Source of the DNA: Stenogyne calaminthoides
Taxonomy: Eukaryota; Streptophyta; Magnoliopsida; Lamiales; Lamiaceae
Assembly: GCA_037126765.1 (NCBI GenBank)
Contig: JBBCBC010000002.1
Coordinates: forward strand, 18,321,853 to 18,385,852
Reading direction: 5' to 3'
Length of the DNA stretch: 64,000 nt
The position numbers and the translations under genes were made by a program. This document shows positions 49,367-60,978 of this stretch, piece by piece (positions within the stretch are counted from its first letter, which is position 1; each line of letters begins with the position of its first letter). The notes beneath the pieces were generated by a model. That model saw nothing but the letters and a program-made list of their open reading frames with translations. It was not told where the DNA came from and made no database searches.

Positions 49367-51348
49367 AATTGGGATTTTACTGAAAAGTATGATTTTTATT
49401 TTGTGTAACCAAACTGAATTTCTTATTTATTTACTTAAATAAATTATTTATCATTGTTGCACTAAACATGAATGAATGTTATATATATTTACTGCATATA
49501 TGTTCAATAAGTAAGTACGTGTTACGTTGTAGTTAATTTGGTGATCTGGGATCACGGAAGATCAAATTAACGGTTTTCGCCGTGACTAAGTACAAATTCA
49601 CAACCCGGATGGAAATGAACAATCCATCATGAAAGGTTGAAGTGTAAGACTCGAGATTGAGCATCTTGACCAAGAGATTATTTTTAGTGCGTCATGATCT
49701 TATTGAAAAAAGACCTAGAGGAGGATAAATTCTTGATCTTGAATATCAAGAATTAGACCTCAGTGGTTCGTTATTTCTTAATCTCCGTCCCTTAAATAGG
49801 ATTGTGTGAAATTAATAACTATTGTTTTGACTTATGATGGGAAGAGAATCAATGCGATTCGATGCCTTGTATCTTGGGCAATATTATTAGTTACACGACG
49901 ATTCTTTAAGATTTATCGGAAAAAGCGTGTGTGCAAGCATGTCTTGCTTGATTTGTCCCCTTGGTGGGCTCAGAATCTTTATCATACCAAATTTTGCAAG
50001 TGGAAATTTATTTCCGGTATGGTTATATAATAATGTTGAGTTGTCTTTACTCCAAGAACAAAGATATTAATTAATATAAAGTCTGTTCAGTGGCTTAATT
50101 AATTAATGGACTAAGATAATCTTAAACACGGGAAATAATGATCGGGAGTCATATTATTGTGAAGTCGTAATGTGGGTTAAGATGGATAGTTCAATATTAA
50201 TTTTATAGTGGAATAAATTAATATTAATGGGCTTGAATAATATTTTGGCTAAATATTAAAGTTTCATAGCTCATTGGAGATTCAATCTTAATTCTCCTAA
50301 AGGCCCTTCAAATAGCCCAAATAAAAATCCAATTAATGAAAAGGAGAAGAAAATATTTTGCCTATTTTTCCATGATAATTTTCGAAAAATTGGGTAGGAG
50401 AGAGAAAAAGATTTTTTCTTGATTTTCTTGGAAAGATCTTATGGAATAAGTATTCTTGATATACAAGTTTATCCCATAAATTCAAGAAAGGAAAAAGATC
50501 TTATTTTCTTCCTATTTGTATGAAATTTTTGAAAATTAAGGAGCAAGAAAGGGGGAGAAGATTTTGTTGGGAGATATCTTGGGAAATAGAATATATTGGA
50601 TATATTCTAGATTGTATCTTGAGAAAAAGGCAAGGAAATTTCCCAATGCCCAGGAGAGAGAAAAAGATTTTTTCTTGATTTTCTTGGAAAGATCTTATGG
50701 AATAAGTATTCTTGATATACAAGTTTATCCCATAAATTCAAGAAAGGAAAAAGATCTTATTTTCTTCCTATTTGTATGAAATTTTTGAAAATTAAGGAGC
50801 AAGAAAGGAGGAGAAGATTTTGTTGGGAGATATCTTGGGAAATAGAATATATTGGATATATTCTAGATTGTATCTTGAGAAAAAGGTAAGGAAATTTCTC
50901 AATGCCCAACTTAACTAAAATTTTCGCCCCCCTTGTCCTAATAAATAGGGGATGAATTTTTCATCCCCAAAGTAATTACATGTGTTGGAAAAATTAGAAA
51001 TCCACAAAGGTGGTGGCAAATAATTTTATTTTCTCCTTTAATTAAAATCGTTCGTTGAGAATCCTTCCACCGGATTACGTTCGTGGACGTGGGATATATT
51101 TGAGAAGGCACTTTGGGTTGATTCATCGTCTCAACGGTTGTCTCTACAAGAGGTATGTAATCTCGTAACTCCTAGATTCCGCATGCTTAGGATTTACGTG
51201 GATTACGTGTACGCATGTTGCTTATTTGCTTGTTTAATTATTATGTTGAATTGATTTAGGATTAATTCATGTTAGTAATTAATTGATTAATTTAAATATG
51301 TATTTAAATTCACCTCGAATAGATCCGGGCACCCCTTATTTTCCAACA
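49367..51348 (+). repeat. 5' LTR of second copia element (element B)
   Basis: It aligns with the 3' LTR starting at 56826. The right end CCAACA is followed by AC and the PBS at 51351. The expected TG at the left end is not present (AATTGGGATTTTAC against TGTTGGGGTTATAC). It is 1982 bp long, including a 256-bp internal tandem duplication (50396-50907). Orientation is opposite to UBP26. Confidence 0.85.
50396..50907 (+). repeat. 256-bp tandem duplication within the 5' LTR of element B
   Basis: 50396-50651 and 50652-50907 are nearly identical (AGGAGAGAGAAAAAGATTTT ... AATGCCC). The 3' LTR (61267-61525) has only one copy, so the duplication arose in this LTR after insertion. Confidence 0.88.
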
Positions 51349-51350
51349 AC

Positions 51351-51362
51351 TGGTATCAGAGC
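51351..51362 (+). other. Primer binding site of element B
   Basis: TGGTATCAGAGC, complementary to initiator tRNA-Met, two bases (AC) after the LTR. Confidence 0.9.
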
Positions 51363-52764
51363 CTCGGTTTCGAGCTCTGCATTTAAATTGTTATTTAAAT
51401 TATGTTGGCCATTAAATTTTATTGAAAATTGGATAGTAGAATTGTTAGATCTGTTTTGCAGGTATCTAATGTGTTTTAATTTCATGCGTATGTTTTGGTT
51501 TTAATTCGACTCGTTCGAATTTGTTTTTCTCTTGAGAAAATCCACGAGTAGATTATGTTATTTGATTTGTTCAATGTAATAGACTGGTCTAGATTTAGGT
51601 TTATTTATTTTCACGTTAAATAAATTGTAACCTGATCGAAGATGAAGACGGAGACGAGAAATTAAACGGATTCAAACTGCGGCGCTGTTAAGGCGACGGA
51701 CGCCGCTAAATACAAGACAGCACGATAAGGCATCGGGCGGATCAGCTCGAACGAAAAGATAGCGAAAGTGTCACGCTGGCGGCGGGCGCACAAAGCGCTG
51801 GCACCGCGGCGGACAGTAAATACAGCAGGTACTTGGCAAGACGGTGGTACGGGCGCCTGCCGATGCTCTTCCGAGGACCATAAGTAAGGAGCAAAAAGGG
51901 CCGCGCTTAAAGCAAGACGGGCGCGGTCCTGTCTATGGGCCGGTCGGCCAGCGGGCGTATCCAGTATCCTTACGTAGCCATGCGGGCTTTTTCGAGACGG
52001 ATTTTTTTTTCGTGACGAACGAGTGGGAGAAATTAAGACGGGCGTTTTTCAAAATTGCCAAGGGAAAATCAAACCATGACAGTTGAATAATTTGTGCCCA
52101 ATATGTTTATTTTCTGCTTTGCTTGATTTATTGTTGTATTTTCTTGTGCTTTATTTAATTTATTTAAATGTGTTTGCATAAGAGTTGCCCAACGAAAAAT
52201 CTCAAATTCCAAAATTACTAAGTATGTTTTAAACAATTAATTCATTATTTGGATTAAATTAATTTTGACATCCATAATTTATTTATTTGTGAAATCTTTT
52301 GGAGAAATTCCCCTAAGGGACGGCCAAAAGAAAGCTTTCACATGAATAAATTCTCAAAATGATGATTGTGAAGTATTATTAGTGACGAAGATGACCCTCC
52401 CAAGAGGCTCGATCAAAATGAAGTAGTAATTCTGTATTTAATCATGGTTATTACTTAGGTATAAAATTGATATGCATATACTTCGCCGAAGTCCCTGTCA
52501 ATTTTATATTAGTCAAGTGGGAGCCAACTATTAATTTTTTTTAAATTAAAGGTTTGTAACTGTTCTTGTTTGTAACCTGGTCAAATGTGATTTAAATGAT
52601 GACCCTCCCAAGAGGCTCATTTAAAATTGTTTTGAGATGTTGGCTGATGCATGTTCATATTTTTTTTTTGAGATTTCAATATGAATCATGTGATCGAATT
52701 ATGTGATTTTCTTTGTGTTGATCCGAATATTGACACAAGATGTATGTTTATTTTCAGTATCATC
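51363..52764 (+). other. Untranslated leader of element B with a GC-rich block
   Basis: No supported gene. 51640-52086 is strikingly richer in G and C than its surroundings (GGCGGCGGGCGCACAAAGCG). The words GATGACCCTCCCAAGAGGCTC recur at about 52390 and 52598. An 80-residue frame at 51844-52086 is not recognised. Confidence 0.5.
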
Positions 52765-53707
52765 ATGTCGCAACCTTTTAATCCACTAAAATATATGCTC
52801 AAAGAACATCAACTTACTGGTGAAAACTATGTAACTTGGAAAAGAAATATGAAATCGCATCAAAGAACATCAACTCACTGCACAACCACAACATTGGGTT
52901 CTTGGCGGATCCAAACCTGAAAAACTTACTGAAGGGTCATCTAATGCGGAGAGATCTATGTATGAAATCAGGGAGCAGGCCAACAAATCAATGAAGTGTA
53001 TAATCTTGACTTCATTGTCTGATGATTTAAGACACATTCATGAGGATGTTGAATCAGCTACGGAGATCATGCAGAGTCTTAAGGAAATATTTTTAACAGA
53101 AATTCGCATGACCGAACAATTTCATCATAATGGCGTGGCCAGGCTAAAGATGACGGAGGGAACACCTGTGAGGGATCATGTTCTCAAAGTCAGGCGTCAT
53201 TTTGAGAAACTTGCCTACCTCGGTACCAAGTATGATGATGGGGCTCAAATCGAATTCTTGTTCCTAACTCTTCCAAGATGCTTTAATGAGTTTTACTGTA
53301 GTTTTGTGATGAGCGATCACATGTTTACTATGGATACTCTACAAGAGGTCTTGGAGACGATAGAGAAACATTTGGGACAAGAAGACGAAGCTTTGGCGAC
53401 TAAGAAACTTCTTTCAAGATCTAGGCCAGTGGAAGGCAAGATCATAGTGAAGATGAACAGTTAGATGCAAAGCAAAGCTCCTACTAAGAAATGTAAAGGT
53501 AAGGCAGCCAGTTGGTTAGGAATCCAGGAGAAACCAAAGGGGAAGTGTTTTAACTGCGATGAAAATGGACATTGGAAGTCGGCCTGTTCCAAACCCAAAA
53601 TGAATGAAAAGAAAGGTAATTCTCATGCACTAGTTGTTGAAACTTGTTTAGCGGCGTATGCTACCCATTCGTGGGTAATGGATATGGGGTCCACTAATAA
53701 TGTTTAG
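52765..53707 (+). pseudogene. Copia gag of element B, frameshifted
   Basis: It starts MSQPFNPLKYMLKEHQLTGE with YVTWKRNMKSH, then loses frame at about 52860 and resumes at 52958 (MKCIILTSLSDDLRHIHEDV ... FHHNGVARLKMTEGTPVRDH), a UBN2-type capsid. A stop at 53462 is followed by a CCHC knuckle CFNCDENGHWKSAC at about 53547-53588. The protease entry WVMDMGSTNNV lacks the usual D-S-G (D-M-G here). Confidence 0.85.
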
Positions 53708-54379
53708 TTTCACATTACAGGGGTTCAAGCAAACCCGACAACTTAGTGGAAGAGAGATCCTCATCACGCTAGGCGCTGCTACGAGAGTGGCAGCTGAAGC
53801 AGTGAGAGACGTGCACTTGTCTTTTGAAGACAAGAGTTTAATTTTAAGAGATGTTCTTTATGTTCCTGTTTTTCGGAAAAACCTTATTTCTGTTTCAAAA
53901 CTATTTGCTGATGGATATTCTGTTCGTTTTAATAAACATGTTACTATTTTTCGTAACGATGTGGTTATCTGTCATGGAACTTTACGGAACAATCTCTATA
54001 TTATTAACTGTGCACATCACTCATAGAATGCATCCTATAACACATCTGTCATTTCAAATAATAAAAGAAAACATTTGACTGATGTGAACGAGGCACTTCT
54101 TTGGCACCTAAGATTATTAACCCGAAAAGGATCCAAAGGTTGGTCCAAGATGGTTCATTGGAGTCCCTCCTGATTGAACCATTTTCAACATGCGAATCAT
54201 GCTTGGAGGGTAAGATGACCAAGAGGGCGTTTGGAGCCAAGGGGCTTAGAGCTAAAGAAGTGTTGGAGATCGTTCACACCGATGTGTGTGGTCCAATGCA
54301 AATCAAAGCTAGAGGTGGCTACGAGTATTTCGTCACATTTATCGATGATTACTCAAGCTATGGGTACGTTTTTCTATGA
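53708..54379 (+). pseudogene. Protease remainder, pre-integrase and integrase start, element B
   Basis: After a stop at 53705 the sequence continues LRDVLYVPVFRKNLISVSKL then FADGYSVRF (protease C-terminal context), then CESCLEGKMTKRAF (pre-integrase CxxC) and IVHTDVCGPMQIKARGGYEY with FIDDYSSYGYVFL, the integrase core start with the first catalytic Asp. Frames change near 54026-54101. Confidence 0.85.
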
Positions 54380-55167
54380 AGCATAAATCTGAGACCTTTG
54401 ATAAATTCAAAGAATTTAAGGCTCAAGCAGAGAATCATAAGGAAAAGAGTATCAAGTTTCTACGATCTGATCGTGGAGGCGAATACCTCAGCAATGAATT
54501 TTTGAACTACCTGTCGGATGAAGGGATTGCATCCCAGTTGACTGCACCCGGTACCCCTCAACAAAATGGGGTTGCAGAACGAAGAAATAGAACGCTTCTA
54601 GAAATGGTAAGGTTAATGATGAGTTATGCGGATTTACCAAAATCGTTCTGGGGTTATGCCTTGCAAACAGCAACTTATATTCTAAACTTAGTGCCATCCA
54701 AATCGGTTCCCAAAACCCCTAGAGAATTGTGGACGGGGCGCAAGCCCAGCTTAGGACACATGAGGATCTGGGGGTGTCCGGCATACGTGTTGGATAAGGA
54801 AGCTGGTAAATTAGACGCACGTTCAGAATTAAGGTTGTTTATAGGGTACCCCGAAGGAACAAATAGATGCATGTTCTATGGTCTCGAAGATCAAAAGGTC
54901 GTAATTAGTACGCACTTTAGATTTTTGGAAGAAGACTATATGAACGATAAAAAGCCTAGATGCGAGATTACCTTAGAAGAACTTAGGGGGTCGACTCTGT
55001 TGCCAACTATACAAGACGACGTACCAAGCGTCACACCTACACAACCAGAACCTCATCGTAGTGGGAGGGTTGTTAAGCAACCCGAGCGATTCTTGGGGAT
55101 AGGAGAGTCCTCAGACTTTATCTCAGGAGAAGAATCAGATCCATGGTCCTACAACGAGGCGATCTAA
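54376..55167 (+). pseudogene. Copia integrase (core to C-terminus), element B
   Basis: A 263-residue open stretch with FLRSDRGGEYLSNEFLNYL (second catalytic Asp) and GTPQQNGVAERRNRTLLEMV (catalytic Glu), then FWGYALQTATYILNLVPSKS, the GKP-type RPSLGHMRIWGCPAYV segment, and the acidic linker towards RT. It is separated from 53708-54379 by one stop. It would insert the cDNA, making a 5-bp TSD. Confidence 0.9.
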
Positions 55168-56665
55168 GACAAGAATGCAAAATCTTGGTAAACCGCAATG
55201 GAAGTCGAGATGGGTTCAATGGATCATAATAAAGTGTGGGAGCTAGTCGAACCACTTAATGGGGTAAAGCCCATTGGATGCAAGTGGGTATACAAGAGAA
55301 AAAGAGGACCGGACGGAAAGGTTGAAACCTTTAAAGCGAGACTCATGGCGAAAGGGTACACTCAGAAAGAAGGGATCGACTATGAGGAAACCTTTTCGCC
55401 TGTAGCCATGCTCAAGTCCATCCACATTCTCTTGTCGATTGCTGGGCACCTAGACTTTGAGATCTGGCAAATGGATGTCAAGACCGCTTTCCTCAATAGA
55501 AGTCTTGACGAAGAAATTTATATGCAACAACCCTAAGGCTTCATTGAAAAAGGCCAAGAGCATCTGGTTTGCAAGCTAAAGAAGTCCATTTATGGGCTAA
55601 AGCAAGCATCCCGTGCTTGGAATCAGTGTTTTGATCAAGTTATAAAATCCTACGGTTTTGATCAAAACAATTTTAAAAGTTGTGTTTATAAGAAGCGTGT
55701 GAGGCGCCTTGGTATTCTTGGTACTATATGTAGGCGACATTACGCTCGCCGGGGAGCGATGTAAAGATGTTGTAAGGCGTAAGGGCACATGGTTTGTCAA
55801 AAAATTTGATATGAAGGACTTAGGAGAAGCGGGTCACATCTAGGGATCAAGATCACTTTCGAGATCGTAGGGAAAAGAATGATCGGGCTTTTCAAAGCCT
55901 CATATATAGACACATTTTTGAAGCGATTGACATGCAAGATTCAAGAAAGACTTTGTGCCTTTCGGACCACGGAATCCATCTATCCAAGGAAATGTGTCCC
56001 AAGACACAAAAGAAAATAGATGACATGAAGGGCATTCCTTATTCTTCGGCTGTAGGAAGCCTCATGTATGCAATCTTTGTGCGCGAGACCAGGATATCGC
56101 TGCCGTAGGCATGGTGGCAAGATATCAAAGCAACCGGGGAAAGAGCATTGGATTTGCAGTTAAAAACATTACAAAAGTATCGAAGATGACACGAGACGAG
56201 AATGTTAGTTTATCGGTCGAGACGGTCCTAATCCCCGTTGGTTTACGGACTCAGATTTCAATCGATTTAGACTCAAAAAGTCAACCTCGGGTGGTGTGTT
56301 TTGCATGGGGAGGAGCCATGACATGGAGAAGCGTTAAGCGAAATGCATATTTGATTCTACCATGGAAGCGAATATGTAGCTGCTTGTGAAGCGGTGAAAA
56401 AAAGCGGTTTAGCTCAAGAACTTCCTAGTGGACTTAGGCGTTGTTAGGATTTGCCCAACACGATCACGGTTCTTGTGATAAAGCCGGAAGCGATTGTAAA
56501 TTCTTGGGGAGGCAAAGAGCCCACAAGGCCAGCAAACACATAGAAAGAAAATACCATCTTATACGAGAAATCGTTAAGAGAGGAGACATAGAGGTGACAA
56601 AGATTGCGTCAGAAGACAACCTAGCAGATCCATTCACAAAGGGTCTGCCTTATAGTACATTATAG
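55168..56665 (+). pseudogene. Copia reverse transcriptase and RNase H, element B
   Basis: RT entry WELVEPLNGVKPIGCKWVYK, then KARLMAKGYTQKEGIDYEET, WQMDVKTAFLNRSLDEEIYM (first catalytic Asp) and LKKSIYGLKQASRAW. The YVDD box region (about 55727) and the following thumb are frameshifted. RNase H ends SKHIERKYHLIREIVKRGDI ... NLADPFTKGLP at 56535-56660. Small indels and odd substitution patches are dense from 55690 to 56450. Confidence 0.88.
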
Positions 56666-56807
56666 AGACATGTGGAAGGAATGGGTGTCAAGAGCGTTGT
56701 CAGTCTGCTTTGAGTATAAGTAGGAGAAATATTATTAGGGTCGTGTAGGTGACATTAGATGTCACATAGAACACGAGACGTGATGTAGTATACTTAAAAG
56801 CAGACTT

Positions 56808-56825
56808 TGAGTATAAGTGGGAGAT
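56808..56825 (+). other. Polypurine tract of element B
   Basis: GAGTATAAGTGGGAGAT lies directly before the 3' LTR (TGTTGGGG), the normal plus-strand primer site. Confidence 0.75.
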
Positions 56826-57521
56826 TGTTGGGGTTATACTGAAAAGTATGTTTTTTACTTTGTATAACCAAACTGAATTTCTTATTTATTTACTGAAATA
56901 AATTATTTATCACTGTTGCACTAAATATGAATGAATGTTATATATATTTACTGCATACCTGTTCAATAAGTAAGTACGTGTTACGTTGTAGTTAATTTGG
57001 TGATACCAGATCACAGAAGATCAAATTAACAGTTCCTCGTGACTAAGTACAAATTCATAACCCAGATGGAAATGAACAATCCATCATGAAAGATTGAAGT
57101 GTAAGGCTTAGATTGACTTGTCTTGACCAAGAGATTACACTAGTGCATCATGATGCGCAGAAAAGGACCTACAGGAGGATAAATTCTTCGATACTGAATA
57201 TACAAGAATTAGACCTCAGTGGTTCGTTATTTCTTAATCTCCGTCCCTTAAATAGGATCGTGTGAAGTTAATAACTATTGCTTTGACTTATGATTGGAAG
57301 AGAATCAATGTGATTCGATACCTTATATCTTGGGCAATATTATTAGTTACACAACGATTGCTAAGATTTAATACGGAGAATCGTGTGCAAGCACGTCTTG
57401 CTTGATTTGTTCCCTTGGTGGGCTCAGAATCTTTATCATACCAAATCTTGCAAGTGAAAATTTATTTCCGGTATGAATAATAATGTTGAGCTGTCTTTAC
57501 TCCAAGGATAAAGATATTAAT

Positions 57522-59184
57522 TGTTTGTCCCGGTGAAAAACCCATGAAATGCGGAAAAATCATGAAATGCATATAAAAACAGGGGTGAAGGAATGGTGAT
57601 TCCAAATTTTTGCGTTTTAAGTCCATGTGTTGTGTTTTGCTTATAATCGAATGCATATGACAAGATAAGAACGTGAAGCAATAAAGAACACAACAAAGTA
57701 TAGTGGTTCGGAGACTCAAGCTCCTACATCCACTCTCCCTGTTCCTAGGGAAATTCCTTCAAACTGGACTTATCACCCTCTCGGGCTCGCCTCTAGATAT
57801 TTAACGAGCTCTCACTCAAACTGGGCTTATCACCCTCTCGGGTTCGCCTCGGGACTTATCACCCTCCACGGGATTGCCTACAGATGTTTACAGAGTTCAC
57901 ACTCCAACGGAACTTATCACCCTCTCGGGATTGCCTACCAACTACCTCACTTCACCACTAGTTATCTCTTACGAGAATGGGGTTTGGGTTTGGTGTTGTC
58001 TCCAACTATGGTGAAATTTTTCCCTTACATTTGTTTAGCCTCAATGCTAAGGTTGGGAAAATCTCTCTAAGCTTAGGATATATCATTTGTGCTTAGATCG
58101 GGTTTTAGAACACTCTCTGAATATATTTGTATATCTACAGACTTGTGTTTTATGGTGGGAATGCTTGAGTATATGTCTTCTTAGCTCTGTAGCATCGTTT
58201 GCTACATTCTCCACACTTAATTTGATGGAAGATCTTGTATTTATAGTGTGGATTTGAATGTTACCGTTGGAGAGAATCACATTCAAATCCATACTATTCT
58301 TTGTAAGTTCTGCAGCTTTTTCAGGCTTGTTGTCTTCCTCTCATTGGTCCACGTCAGCTGAATTCTAACGGCTACAATCTTCAGTTTCTTCTGAGTCTTA
58401 GGATCTTCAGTTCTATCTGAGCCTTCAGGTTTATCTGAGCCTTCAGGTATATCTGAGCCTTCAGGTTTCTCTGAGTCTCAGGTTACTCAGGGTTCTTAAT
58501 TCAGCAGACTTCTCTTCAGCGGACCTTGTCTGATCAGGCATACTGACACTCAGGTTGACTGAGTTCAGTTCTTCTGACTTCAGACATCCTGACCCTCAGG
58601 TCACTTTTACTTACTGAGCCTCATATCATTTTACTTACTGAGTCTCAGATCACTTTACTTACTGAGCCTCAGATCACTTTTACACAAGCTATCTGATTTC
58701 TTCTTTGCCTGATCTGATCAGCTCGACTGATCAGATCAACACATCTTCAGATCACCATATCAGGATAGCATCAGGTCAGTACATCAGGTTAGCATATCAG
58801 TTTATCATATCTGATCTCGATCACGTCTGATCTCTATCAGTCTCATCTGCTCCTCTTTATATCTAATCTCGATCACGTCTGATCTTGATCAGTCTTATCT
58901 GCTCATCTTCTGATCTGCAACCTTCTCTTCCGATTTGCTGGCTTTAGCTTTTCTTCACATTTGATTTGCACAGCTCATCAGTTAACTCCGGAACTCATAA
59001 CTCATCTGATCTCGATCAGTCTCGTCTGCAGCCTCGTCTGATCTCGATCATCTTCTTCTGATTTCGTGAGTTCCCCCTCAACTTGTTCTTTCGTTCCCCC
59101 TCAACTTGTTATCTGTAAAATAGCTTGAATAACACAAGTTGATAATGTTTTGGCATAATTCATCAAAACTAAAATATCCCAACA
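57522..59184 (-). repeat. 3' LTR of element C
   Basis: 1663 bp; minus-strand ends TGTTGGGATATTTTAG and CACCGGGACAAACA. It contains the TATA block and tandem ACTTATCACCCTCTCGGG units (57767-57930, seen on the plus strand). Confidence 0.88.
58238..58291 (-). promoter_or_regulatory. LTR promoter: TATA box and inverted repeat (element C, 3' LTR)
   Basis: TATAAATA on the minus strand (58238-58245), with 13-bp arms at 58249-58261 and 58279-58291, as in the tandem units. Confidence 0.65.
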
Positions 59185-59201
59185 ATTTCCCCCTTTTTGA
59201 T
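59185..59201 (-). other. Polypurine tract of element C
   Basis: The minus strand reads ATCAAAAAGGGGGAAAT directly before the LTR start TGTTGGG. Confidence 0.85.
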
Positions 59202-59305
59202 AATGAAGCCAAAACATTAAAATATATGCATTTTTAAAGAAAACAGATTTTCGTTTAAAAGGATCAGTTCAGGTGATCACATTAAAAGTGGTCTTTTGAA
59301 CTCCT

Positions 59306-59317
59306 GCTCTGATACCA
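59306..59317 (-). other. Primer binding site of element C
   Basis: GCTCTGATACCA on the plus strand is TGGTATCAGAGC on the minus strand, two bases from the LTR end. Confidence 0.88.
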
Positions 59318-59319
59318 AT

Positions 59320-60978
59320 TGTTTGTCCCGGTGAAAAACCCATGAAATGCGAAAAAATCATGAAATGCATATAAAAACAGGGGTGAAGGAATGGTGATTC
59401 CAAATTTTTGTGTTTTAAGTCCATGTGTTGTGTTTTGCTTATAATCGAATGCATATGACAAGATAATAACGTAAAGCAATAAAGAACACAACAAAGTATA
59501 GTGGTTCCGAGACTCAAGCTCCTACATCCACTCTCCCTGTTCCTAGGGAAATTCCTACAAACTGGACTTATCACCCTCTCGGGCTCGCCTTTAGATATTT
59601 AACGAGCTCTCACTCAAACTGGACTTATCACCCTCTCGGGTTCGCCTCGGGACTTATCACCCTCCACGGGATTGCCTACAGATGTTTACAGAGTTCACAC
59701 TCCAACAGGACTTATCACCCTCTCGGGATTGCCTACCAACTACTTCACTTCACCACTAGTTATCTCTTACGAGAATGGGGTTCGGGTTTGGTGTTGTCTC
59801 CAACTATGGTGAGATTTTTCCCTTACATTTGTTTAGCCTCAATGCTAAGGTTGAGAAAATCTCTCTAAGCTTAGGATATAGCATTTGTGCTTAGATCGGG
59901 TTTTAGAACACTCTCTGAATATATTTGTATATCTACAGACTTGTGTTCTATGGTGGGAATGCTTGAGTATATGTCTTCTTAGCTCTGTAGCATCGTTTTC
60001 TACATTCTCCACACTTAATTTGATGGAAGATCTTGTATTTATAGTGTGGATTTGAATGTTACCGTTGGAGAGAATCACATTCAAATCCATACTATTCTTT
60101 GTAAGTTCTGCAGCTTTTTCAGGCTTGTTGTCTTCCTCTCATTGGTCCACGTCAGCTGAATTCTAACGGCTACAATCTTCAGTTTCTTCTGAGTCTTAGG
60201 ATCTTCAGTTCTATCTGAGCCTTCAGGTTTATCTGAGCCTTCAGGTATATCTGAGCCTTCAGGTTTCTCTGAGTCTCAGGTTACTCAGGGTTCTTAATTT
60301 GAGACTTCTCTTGGCCGGACCTTATACGATCGGGCATCTTGACTTTCGGGTTGGTGAGTTCAGTTCTTCTGACTTCAGACATCCTGACCCTCAGGTCACT
60401 TTTACTTACTGAGCCTCATATCATTTTACTTACTGAGTCTCAGATCACTTTACTTACTGAGCCTCAGATCACTTTTACTCAGGCTATCTGATTTCTTCTT
60501 TGCTCGATCGTCATTTCGGTGATCAGATCAACACATCTTCAGATCACCATATCAGGATAGCATCAGGTCAGTACATCAGGTTAGCATATCAGTTTATCAT
60601 ATCTGATCTCGATCACGTCTGATCTCTATCAGTCTCATCTGCTCCTCTTTATATCTAATCTCGATCACGTCTGATCTTGATCAGTCTCATCTGCTCATCT
60701 TCTGATCTGTAACCTTCTCTTCCGATTTGCTGGCTTTAACTTTTCTTCACATTTGATTTGCACAGCTCATCAGTTAACTCCGGAACTCATTTAACTCATT
60801 TGATCTCAATCAGTCTCGTCTTCAGCCTCGTCTGATCTCGATCATCTTCTTCTGATTTCGTGAGTTCCCCCTCAACTTGTTCTTTCGTTCCCCCTCAACT
60901 TGTTATCTGTAAAATAGCTTGAATAACACAAGTTGATAATGTTTTGGCATAATTCATCTAAACTAAAATATCCCAACA
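59320..60978 (-). repeat. 5' LTR of element C
   Basis: 1659 bp; near-identical to the other LTR, except for clustered differences near 60290-60350 and 60500-60530. About four units of an 18-bp repeat (ATCTGAGCCTTCAGGTTT, plus strand) lie near 60210-60280. Confidence 0.88.
60036..60089 (-). promoter_or_regulatory. LTR promoter: TATA box and inverted repeat (element C, 5' LTR)
   Basis: TATAAATA on the minus strand (60036-60043), arms at 60047-60059 and 60077-60089. This copy would drive element C transcription. Confidence 0.65.

Larger units (their letters stand above)
57522..60978 (-). mobile_element. Compact non-autonomous LTR retrotransposon (element C), TSD TTAAT
   Basis: Two direct LTRs (57522-59184 and 59320-60978) enclose only 135 bp (59185-59319). 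The 5-bp direct repeat TTAAT flanks it (57517-57521 and 60979-60983). Read on the minus strand, the interior begins with a tRNA-Met PBS and ends in a polypurine tract; there is no room for any protein. The LTRs belong to the same family as the three tandem units at 11984-16978. Replication would need proteins supplied by another element. Confidence 0.9.

Noticed and set aside
51844..52086. 80-residue ORF in the element B leader
   Set aside because: No recognisable domain; lies in a GC-rich patch of doubtful accuracy between PBS and gag.
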